Source: DASUZD01 sp036377055 (GTDB lineage Bacteria > Actinomycetota > Thermoleophilia > Gaiellales > Gaiellaceae). Taken from it: a stretch of 5,633 bases of DNA. The translations under genes and the position numbers were made by a program. Positions within the stretch are counted from its first letter, which is position 1. Every line of letters starts with the position of its first letter. The stretch covers positions 1 through 5,633 of the forward strand of contig DASUZD010000190.1 in NCBI GenBank assembly GCA_036377055.1. Direction: 5' to 3'. Of this stretch, positions 1-5,348 are shown one piece after another. Under the pieces are notes generated by a model. That model saw only the letters and a program-made list of their open reading frames with translations, ran no database searches and had not been told where the DNA came from.

Positions 1-833
1 AGCGACGGATCACGGTACATGCGGAGGAGCTCGCGCTCGATCTCCGCCACCGTCGCCGCGCGCGGCACGCCGTCCCGCTGCTCGGCGAGCACCTCGTCGT
101 GCGCGTAGAAGTAGTGCAGGTAGTAGGACGGGATCGCGCCGAGCTCGTCGAGCACCCGCCGCGGAAGGCCGACCTCGGCCGCAAGCTCGTCTCCGTGCTC
201 CGAGAGGAGATCCGGGAGGACGTCGCTGCCGGCGACGCGCACGGCGCGCACCCAGGTCAGGTGGTTGAGGCCGACCTGGTCGACGAGCACGCGCTCGGGC
301 TCGACGCCGAGGAGACCCGCGAAGCGGCGCTGGAAGCCGATCGCGACGTTGCAGAGGCCCACGGCGCGGTGTCCGGCGTCGAGCAGCGCGCGGGTGACGA
401 TGCCGACCGGGTTCGTGAAGTCGACGATCCATGCGCCGGCCGCCGCGCGCTCGCGCACTCGCTCGGCGATCTCGAGCACGACCGGCACGGTGCGCATCGC
501 CTTCGCGAAGCCGCCGGCGCCCGTGGTCTCCTGCCCGATGCAGCCGCACCGCAAAGGCACCGTCTCGTCGCGCAGGCGCGCCTCCTGGCCGCCCACCCGG
601 ATCTGGATCAGGACGAAGTCGGCGCCCTCGACCGCAGCGTCGAGGTCGCCGCCGAGCTCGAGCTCGCCGTCGTAGTCCTGCCGGTCGAGCATCCGCCGCG
701 CGAGCCCGCCGACGATCTCGAGCCTCTCGGCGTCGATGTCGTGGAGTGCCAGCGCGTCCACGGGCAGGCGCGAGAGCCCCGAAACGAGCTCCGGCGTGTA
801 GGTCGAGCCGGCGCCGACCACCGCGAGCTTCAT
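1..833 (-). CDS. GH4-family glycosidase, 6-phospho-beta-glucosidase-like, 3' end cut by window edge
   Basis: First 277 codons of a cytoplasmic GH4 glycosidase; the frame is open to the left edge, so roughly 150 residues of a usual 420-450 are missing. Seen: an N-terminal Rossmann NAD-binding motif VVGAGS (residues 5-10), GQETTG (100-105), NPVG (141-144), GLCN (159-162) with the expected metal-ligand Cys161, GLNHL with the expected metal-ligand His191, and IPSYYLHY with Tyr237/Tyr238 in the catalytic tyrosine region. Known of the family: these enzymes use NAD+ and a divalent metal, usually Mn2+, in a redox-assisted elimination. From memory, CN-V-P after GLC marks 6-phospho-beta-glucosidases, whereas CDMP and CHxx mark other specificities; here it reads CNVA. 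The ATG at 833 begins just before the motif and overlaps the upstream permease stop by 4 bases (ATGA). It is the last visible gene of the operon. Family is near certain; specificity is uncertain because it follows an ABC importer, not a PTS. Confidence 0.93.
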   Translation of the reverse strand, partial: MKLAVVGAGSTYTPELVSGLSRLPVDALALHDIDAERLEIVGGLARRMLDRQDYDGELELGGDLDAAVEGADFVLIQIRVGGQEARLRDETVPLRCGCIGQETTGAGGFAKAMRTVPVVLEIAERVRERAAAGAWIVDFTNPVGIVTRALLDAGHRAVGLCNVAIGFQRRFAGLLGVEPERVLVDQVGLNHLTWVRAVRVAGSDVLPDLLSEHGDELAAEVGLPRRVLDELGAIPSYYLHYFYAHDEVLAEQRDGVPRAATVAEIERELLRMYRDPS

Positions 834-1735
834 CCCTTCACCCCGGTCAGGGTGACGCCCTCGACGAAGACCTTCTGCGCGAGGAAGAACAGCACGACGA
901 CGGGCGCCATCACGAGGAGCGTCGCGGCCATGGTCAGGTTCCACTGCACCTGGTGCAGCGAGCGGAACTGCGAGAGCCCGATCTGGAGCGGCCAGTTGTG
1001 CGGGTTCTCGTTCGTGTAGAGAAGCGGGAGGAAGAAGTCGTTGAACGTGTAGAGGAACGAGAACAGCGCGACCGCGGCGATCGCCGGCTTCGCGAGGCGC
1101 ACGACGACCGTCGTCAGGATCCGCAGCTCGCCGCAGCCGTCGACGCGCGCCGCGTCGATGTACTCCTGCGGGATCGTCAGGAAGAACTGGCGGAGCAGGA
1201 AGATCGAGAAGGCGTCGCCGAGCCAGTTCGGGATGATCACCGGCCACAGGGTGCCGACGAAGTGGAAGCCGAACGGATGCCACTTCGACCAGGCCGCGTA
1301 GAGCGGGACGACCGAGACCTGCGGCGGCAGCATGAGCGCGACGAGCACGACCATGAACGCGACCTCGCGCCCGCGCCAGCGCAGGCGGGAGAGCGCGTAC
1401 GCGACGGGGATGCTCGAGAGGAGGAGCCCGAGCGTCGCGAGGAACGAGTACATCATCGTGTTGAACGTCCAGCGCCAGATCGGCGCCGTCGTGAAGACGT
1501 CCTTGAAGTTCGACCAGCGGAACGGGTGCGGCCAGAGCGCACCGGAGAGCGCCTGGTGGCTCGTCATCACCGCAGTGACGGCGATGAAGAAGATCGGCGC
1601 GAGGAAGGCGATCGCGGCCGTGATCAGGAGGGAGTGGTCCGCGACCGCGAGCAGGAACCGGCGCCGCCGGACCTCGCGCGGCAGCTTCCTCCGCTCCAGG
1701 GTGCGGGCGGTGACCGGAGCCGCGGCGACGCTCAT
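830..1735 (-). CDS. Sugar ABC transporter permease, MalG-like (CUT1 family)
   Basis: Inner-membrane permease of 301 residues, the second of two that form the transmembrane channel of a carbohydrate importer. Seen: a basic N-terminus (RRKLPREVRRRR, about residues 15-26), a first membrane segment at about 34-56, and further hydrophobic segments near 93-115, 126-144, 165-182, 217-240 and 278-296, about six in all. The EAA-type cytoplasmic loop that docks on the ATPase is at about 191-215 (EYIDAARVDGCGELRILTTV). The C-terminus VEGVTLTGVKG is the typical ending of MalG-like permeases. The length is normal. The start is the ATG at 1735, which overlaps the stop of the preceding permease in an ATGA; the same frame stays open far upstream, but that part antiparallels nothing real and lies out of frame inside the other permease. 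Shine-Dalgarno complementarity upstream is poor, so translational coupling is likely. The sugar specificity cannot be read from the permease. Confidence 0.95.
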   Translation of the reverse strand: MSVAAAPVTARTLERRKLPREVRRRRFLLAVADHSLLITAAIAFLAPIFFIAVTAVMTSHQALSGALWPHPFRWSNFKDVFTTAPIWRWTFNTMMYSFLATLGLLLSSIPVAYALSRLRWRGREVAFMVVLVALMLPPQVSVVPLYAAWSKWHPFGFHFVGTLWPVIIPNWLGDAFSIFLLRQFFLTIPQEYIDAARVDGCGELRILTTVVVRLAKPAIAAVALFSFLYTFNDFFLPLLYTNENPHNWPLQIGLSQFRSLHQVQWNLTMAATLLVMAPVVVLFFLAQKVFVEGVTLTGVKG

Positions 1736-2724
1736 CGGACGGCGCCCTGGTAGTGCACCCAACGCCGCGAGTTGAGGATGATCACGAGGACGACGGCGAA
1801 GGCGACCCCGAGCAGGATCATCGCGAGCGCGGCCGCGTAGCCCATGTTGAAGTAGGTGAACCCGTGCTGGTAGATCAGCACCGGGTAGAAGAGCGTCGAG
1901 TCGAGCGGGTACCCGAGGTGGTTCACGGTGTCGCCCGCCTGGTCGGCCTGGCCGGCCGCGATGTTCGCGGCGACGTACGCCTGGGTGAAGTACTGGAGCG
2001 CCTGGATCACTCCGAGGACGACGGAGAACAGGATCACCGGGCTGATCGTCGGCAGCGTCACCCAGCGCAGACGCTGGAGCGGCCCGGCGCCGTCGAGCTC
2101 GGCCGACTCGTACAGGTGCTTCGGCACGTCGAGCACCGCCGCGAGGAAGATGATCATCGTGTTCCCGATCCCCCAGAGGCCGAGGATGAGGAGCGACGGC
2201 TTCGCCCACCCCGGCGACTGGAACCACAGCGGCCCGTGTATGCCGAGGTGGCCGAGGATGATGTTCACCGGGCCGGTCGCCGGGTTCAGGATGAAGACGA
2301 ACCCGAGCGTCGCCGCCACCGGCGGGGCAAGCGCGGGCAGGTAGAAGATCGTCCGGAACACGCCGAGGCCGCGACGCGCGCGGGCGAGCATCAACGCGAC
2401 GCCGAGCGCGAACACGACTTGGAGCGGGACGAGGAAGGCGATCAGCCAGAGCGTGTTGCGGACGGCCGGCCAGACCTGTGGGTCGTCGTGGAGCAGGTAC
2501 CGGTAGTTCGCGGTGCCGATCCACTTCGGCGACGAGAGCAGGTTGTAGTGCGTGAACGAGAGGTACGCGTTCCAGACGATCGGATACGCGAAGAAGAGGG
2601 TGAAGCCGGCGAGCCAGGGGCTCATCAGGAGGAGCACGAGGCCGCGACGGCGCCATGCCGCCCGGCTCCTGGCTCGCCGGCGGGCCGCCGGCCGAGCTAC
2701 CGCGCCGGCGGACGCGTCGATCAC
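1732..2724 (-). CDS. Sugar ABC transporter permease, MalF-like (CUT1 family)
   Basis: Inner-membrane permease of 330 residues, partner of the MalG-like protein encoded next. Seen: an Arg/Ala-rich cytoplasmic N-terminus (residues 1-27), then a first membrane segment with SPWLAGFTLFFAYP (about 28-50). Further hydrophobic segments lie near 91-113, 127-146, 177-199, 228-250 and 300-327. The EAA loop is at about 205-225 (YESAELDGAG, ending in LP), with the conserved DGA at 211-213. The length suits the family, which is shorter than enteric MalF because the large periplasmic insertion is absent. The start is a GTG at 2724 inside a GTGA overlap with the stop of the binding-protein gene. The next in-frame Met (residue 34) lies inside the first membrane segment and would be too late. 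A GGAGGT lies 11 bases upstream. No ATPase gene is adjacent; many actinobacterial CUT1 importers share one encoded elsewhere. Confidence 0.95.
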   Translation of the reverse strand: MIDASAGAVARPAARRRARSRAAWRRRGLVLLLMSPWLAGFTLFFAYPIVWNAYLSFTHYNLLSSPKWIGTANYRYLLHDDPQVWPAVRNTLWLIAFLVPLQVVFALGVALMLARARRGLGVFRTIFYLPALAPPVAATLGFVFILNPATGPVNIILGHLGIHGPLWFQSPGWAKPSLLILGLWGIGNTMIIFLAAVLDVPKHLYESAELDGAGPLQRLRWVTLPTISPVILFSVVLGVIQALQYFTQAYVAANIAAGQADQAGDTVNHLGYPLDSTLFYPVLIYQHGFTYFNMGYAAALAMILLGVAFAVVLVIILNSRRWVHYQGAVR

Positions 2725-4058
2725 GGCGGGCCGCCACCTCCGGCCTGCGCGTTCTGAGCGTCGATCTGCTTGTCGAGCGTCTGGAGCCCCTTGTGCAGGT
2801 CCTTGACCTTGCCCGCTTGGTACTTGACCGTGAACCGCCCGATCAGCGACAGGTTCGCATTTCCCGCGGCGGTGATCGGCGCCGTGGCCGAGTTCTTGTT
2901 GTTGAAGATCTTGATGAACGTCGCGAAGTTCTTGTCCGGCTTCAGCTCCTTCGACTTCGCGGAGCTCCGCGTCGACGGCACGTTCCGGATCCCGTTCGAG
3001 AAGCGGGCCAGCGCGTGGTCGTTCGTCGTCAGGTACTTCACGAGCGCCCAGGCCTGGTCGACGTTCTTCCCGCCCTTCGGGATGCCGATGATCGTGCCGT
3101 TCACGGAGCCTGCGCCGTAGAGCTCAGGATGCGCGTCGTCGACCGGCATCGGCGCGGTCGCGTACTTCAGCTCCGGGTGCTCCGCGTGGAGGAACGCGAC
3201 GCGCCACTCGCCGTCCATCATCATCGCGATCCGGCCGGTCTCGAACGCGTTCGAGGCGGAGAACTCGTCGGCCGGCTTCGCCTGGAAGCGAACGAGGTTG
3301 TTGTACCCGTACCAGTCGACGAGGCTCTTCTGCCAGCGGAGGATCTTCGAGAACGCGAACTGCTTGGCGATGATCGACTTGCCCTTCGAGTCGAGGTACT
3401 TCGCGCCGAAGAGCGGCGCGTAGTTCGTCATGTCGTTGAAGTTCCCCGAGTAGAAGCCCCAGAACGGGTCGTAGCCGACCACCTTGAGGTTGTTCCCGCT
3501 CCGCTGCGTGAGCTTCTTGGCGTCGGCGCTCAGCTCGCTGAACGTCTTCGGCGGGCTCGTGATCCCAGCCTTCGCCAAGAGAGTCTTGTTGTAGTAGAGC
3601 CCGTACGAGTCCGCCAGCAGCGGGAGCGCACACCGCTTGCCCTTGTACTGCGTGTAGTACAGCGACGTCTTCGGGAACTGGCTCAGGTCGATGTTGTCCT
3701 TCTTCAGGAACGGCGCGAGATCGATCCAGGCACCCGTTCCGCAGTAGACGCCGACGTTCGCCGACGTGAACGAGCTGACCACGTCGGGAGCGTTCCCCGA
3801 GCGGATCGCGTTCGTGATCTTCGTGTCGTTGATCGAGCCGACCACCTTGACCGTCACGTCCGAGTGCTTCTGGTCGTACTCGGAGACGACGCCCTTGAAC
3901 TCCTTCAGCTCGCGCGCGCTCCAGCCCACCCAGATCGTGATCTTGGTCGCCTTCGCGGCCCTGTGCGAGGCGGGGCCGGACGACGTCTTCGCTGCGGCGC
4001 CGACGGCCGTCGCGCCGACCACGAGAGTCGCGAGCAGCATTCCCGTCCAACGTCTCAT
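2721..4058 (-). CDS. Sugar ABC transporter substrate-binding protein (extracellular family 1)
   Basis: Exported sugar-binding protein of 445 residues, the capture component of the importer and the first gene of the operon. Seen: a Sec-type signal with Arg2-Arg3, a hydrophobic core (about 7-20) and an AAA cleavage-type site near 21-23. The mature domain opens with KITIWVGWS (39-47) and has NAPDVV (89-94) and DSYGLYYNKTLLAKAG (150-165). It continues with FETGRIAMMMDGEW (272-285), and GSVNGTIIGIPKGGKNVDQAW (317-337) also follows the family pattern. Cys106 and Cys143 are the only cysteines and could form a disulfide. There is no lipobox cysteine after the signal, unlike most actinobacterial binding proteins. 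The C-terminus ends in a Gly/Pro tail (GGGGPP). The ATG at 4058 is supported by AGGAGG five bases upstream. Aromatic residues (Trp43, Trp46, Trp111, Trp200, Trp285) are plausible sugar-stacking positions, but the ligand is not deducible. Confidence 0.96.
   Translation of the reverse strand: MRRWTGMLLATLVVGATAVGAAAKTSSGPASHRAAKATKITIWVGWSARELKEFKGVVSEYDQKHSDVTVKVVGSINDTKITNAIRSGNAPDVVSSFTSANVGVYCGTGAWIDLAPFLKKDNIDLSQFPKTSLYYTQYKGKRCALPLLADSYGLYYNKTLLAKAGITSPPKTFSELSADAKKLTQRSGNNLKVVGYDPFWGFYSGNFNDMTNYAPLFGAKYLDSKGKSIIAKQFAFSKILRWQKSLVDWYGYNNLVRFQAKPADEFSASNAFETGRIAMMMDGEWRVAFLHAEHPELKYATAPMPVDDAHPELYGAGSVNGTIIGIPKGGKNVDQAWALVKYLTTNDHALARFSNGIRNVPSTRSSAKSKELKPDKNFATFIKIFNNKNSATAPITAAGNANLSLIGRFTVKYQAGKVKDLHKGLQTLDKQIDAQNAQAGGGGPP
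2736..2741 (-). promoter_or_regulatory. Ribosome binding site supporting the GTG start of the first permease
   Basis: GGAGGT on the minus strand lies 11 bases before the GTG at 2724, within the last codons of the binding-protein gene (Ala-Gly-Gly). The spacing is longer than ideal. Together with the GTGA overlap it supports the GTG start over any later codon. Confidence 0.5.
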
Positions 4059-4063
4059 CTGAC

Positions 4064-4069
4064 CCTCCT
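4064..4069 (-). promoter_or_regulatory. Strong ribosome binding site of the sugar-binding-protein gene
   Basis: On the minus strand AGGAGG, followed by a further G, lies five bases before the ATG at 4058. It is a full Shine-Dalgarno match and fixes that start. It is the strongest such site in the window, which fits the need for more binding protein than permease. Confidence 0.85.
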
Positions 4070-4096
4070 AGAGGTCGAGAGCACGGCAGTTAGTTA

Positions 4097-4108
4097 GGTT
4101 TCCGAACC
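4097..4108. promoter_or_regulatory. Small palindrome GGTT-N4-AACC at the operon start, candidate operator
   Basis: GGTTTCCGAACC has perfect 4-base arms and falls just downstream of the predicted transcription start near 4109, where a bound repressor would block initiation. A related GGTT-N3-GACC lies at 4172-4182 over the regulator promoter. The arms are short and could occur by chance. Confidence 0.3.
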
Positions 4109-4110
4109 AG

Positions 4111-4137
4111 CTGCGACTCTACGACGGGAGTCCGCAG
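4111..4137. promoter_or_regulatory. Imperfect inverted repeat over the operon promoter, candidate operator
   Basis: CTGCGACTC (4111-4119) and GAGTCCGCAG (4128-4137) are inverted copies, differing by one extra C in the right arm, with an 8-base spacer. The inner GACTC/GAGTC arms are perfect. One arm covers the -10 hexamer of the operon promoter and the other sits in its spacer. Both lie upstream of the predicted start sites, so a DNA site fits better than an RNA hairpin. The one-base indel weakens the case. Confidence 0.4.
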
Positions 4138-4144
4138 AAGTCAA
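4116..4144 (-). promoter_or_regulatory. Sigma70-like promoter of the sugar-uptake operon
   Basis: On the minus strand, TTGACT (4144-4139, five of six to the consensus) is followed by exactly 17 bases and then TAGAGT (4121-4116, matching TANNNT). Transcription would begin near 4109 and leave a leader of about 50 bases before the ATG at 4058. Neighbouring inverted repeats overlie the -10 and the expected start point, which suits repression by the divergent ROK protein. Assigned from sequence only. Confidence 0.65.
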
Positions 4145-4146
4145 GC

Positions 4147-4174
4147 TGGACGTTTGCCCGAAATGAGTTAAGGT
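4147..4174 (+). promoter_or_regulatory. Candidate promoter of the ROK regulator gene, possibly leaderless
   Basis: TGGACG (4147-4152, four of six to the -35 consensus), a 16-base spacer, and TAAGGT (4169-4174, matching TANNNT). A start 7-11 bases downstream falls at 4181-4185, at or just before the ATG at 4185. The only Shine-Dalgarno-like bases (AAGG, 4170-4173) are 11 bases from the ATG and weak, so a leaderless message is plausible; these are common in actinobacteria. The -35 lies two bases from the -35 of the divergent operon promoter. Confidence 0.35.
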
Positions 4175-4184
4175 TCTTGACCAC

Positions 4185-5348
4185 ATGAGCCGAGCGATCC
4201 CTCCGCTGCTCAAGGACCTCAACGAGCGCACGGTGCTCGAGGCGATCCGCGCGGGGGCGCCGATCTCGCGCGCCGAGATCTCGCGGCGGGCCGGGATCTC
4301 GAAGCCGACCGTCTCGCTCGCGCTCCAGTCGCTCCTCGACGCGGAGCTGGTTCGCGAGACCTCGCACGACCCGGGGCGGCCGACCTACGGCGCGGTCTAC
4401 TTCGAGCCGGTACCCGACGCGGCGCTCGTCATCGGCTTCGACCTCGGCGCGCGGTTCCTCCGCGGCGCGATCTGCGACCTCCAGGGACGGATTCGCGCGC
4501 GGCAGGACGTGGAGCTCGCTGCGCCCGGCGCCGAGGCGGCGCTCGAGACGATGGTCGCGCTCGCGTTCTCGCTGCTCGAGACGACCGGCAAGACCGCGGA
4601 CGTGATCGACGGCTGCGTGGTCGGCGTCCCGGGAGTCGTCGAGACCGGCTCGGGGCGGATCAACCTCGCGCTGAACGTTCCACGGCTCGAAGAGCACCGG
4701 TTCGACGCGGAGCTGACGGAGCTGCTTGGCCTGCCGGTGACGCTCGAGAACGACGTGAACCTCGCCGCGCTCGGCGAGCGCTGGCAGGGGATCGCTCGCG
4801 GCGTCGACGACTTCGTCTTCCTCTCGATCGGCACGGGGTTCGGCGCCGGGCTCGTCCTCGGCGGCGAGCTGCACCGCGGCCACAACGGCTTCGCCGGCGA
4901 GGTCGACTACGCGCTCGCCGGCTTCGGCGCCGACGTCGATCCGTCCGCGGTCGGGGTCGCGGGAATCGTCGAGGGGTTCATCGCGCGAGACGGGCAGAAG
5001 ACGCAGCTCGCCCGGCCGCACGACGCGCGCTCGGTCTTCGCGGCCGCCCGCGCCGGCGATTCGCTCGGCCGGGAGGTCGTGGACGAGATCGCGCGACGGA
5101 TCGCGCTCCACGTCGGCGCGATCGCAGCGGTCGCCGACGTCGCTTTGGTGGTCCTCGGCGGCGGGCTCGGCGCGAACGGCGACCTGCTGCTCGACCCGGT
5201 TCGGTCCCGGCTCGCGGAGTGGCTGCCGTACCCGCCGCGCGTCGAGGTCTCGAGCCTCGGCGAGGCCGCCGTTCTGACGGGCGCTTTGGCCGTCGGGCTG
5301 CGGTCGGCGCTCGACAACGTGTTCGTGAACCGGACGCGTCGCAGCTAA
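4185..5348 (+). CDS. ROK-family transcriptional regulator, zinc motif absent
   Basis: A 387-residue cytoplasmic DNA-binding protein, probably the sugar-responsive repressor of the divergent operon. Seen: an N-terminal winged helix (about 12-72) with SRAEISRRAGISKPTVS (28-44) as helix-turn-helix and GRPTYGAVYF (64-73) as wing. A ROK domain follows, with the ROK signature IGTGFGAGLVLGG at 215-227 and LEND at 187-190, where Asp190 matches the catalytic Asp of ROK kinases. The phosphate-binding motif is degraded to DLGARF (86-91), so it is unlikely to be a kinase. The usual substrate motif GE-x-GH reads GEVDY (238-242), and the following cysteine-rich zinc segment (CxCGxxGCxE) is missing altogether. 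The length is usual for ROK regulators. The ATG at 4185 begins just before the canonical N-terminal helix. The TAA stop overlaps the stop of the convergent gene by two bases. The inducer is unknown; a product of the GH4 enzyme is a fair guess. Confidence 0.93.
   Translation: MSRAIPPLLKDLNERTVLEAIRAGAPISRAEISRRAGISKPTVSLALQSLLDAELVRETSHDPGRPTYGAVYFEPVPDAALVIGFDLGARFLRGAICDLQGRIRARQDVELAAPGAEAALETMVALAFSLLETTGKTADVIDGCVVGVPGVVETGSGRINLALNVPRLEEHRFDAELTELLGLPVTLENDVNLAALGERWQGIARGVDDFVFLSIGTGFGAGLVLGGELHRGHNGFAGEVDYALAGFGADVDPSAVGVAGIVEGFIARDGQKTQLARPHDARSVFAAARAGDSLGREVVDEIARRIALHVGAIAAVADVALVVLGGGLGANGDLLLDPVRSRLAEWLPYPPRVEVSSLGEAAVLTGALAVGLRSALDNVFVNRTRRS

Noticed and set aside
431..1753. Plus-strand open frame (440 codons) opposite the glycosidase and MalG-like permease
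   Set aside because: Extremely Arg-rich and low-complexity; it is explained by the base composition of the opposite genes.
1736..2737. Upstream extension of the MalG-like permease frame, giving a 635-residue open frame (830-2737, minus)
   Set aside because: The upstream two thirds is Arg/Pro-rich low-complexity sequence in the wrong frame inside the MalF-like permease gene. The real protein starts at the ATG at 1735, where the membrane-protein character begins.
2655..4097. Long plus-strand open frame (480 codons) opposite the binding-protein gene
   Set aside because: The translation is Arg/Val/Leu/Asp-rich without domain motifs, and it mirrors a clearly real gene on the other strand. It is a typical shadow frame in G+C-rich DNA.
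4088..4097. Tandem AGTTAGTTAG repeat in the divergent gap
   Set aside because: Only two and a half copies of a 4-base unit in the leader of the operon. It is too short to call a functional repeat.
4167..4181. Inverted repeat GTTAAG-GTT-CTTGAC before the regulator ATG
   Set aside because: The arms are six bases with one mismatch, wobble in RNA, and they overlap the proposed -10. With a leaderless start it would not be transcribed, so it was not called as a separate element.
4119..5111. Minus-strand open frame (330 codons) opposite the ROK gene
   Set aside because: Its composition is almost entirely Arg, Asp, Glu, Ala and Leu, with no recognisable domain. The plus strand has unmistakable ROK motifs, so this is a shadow frame.
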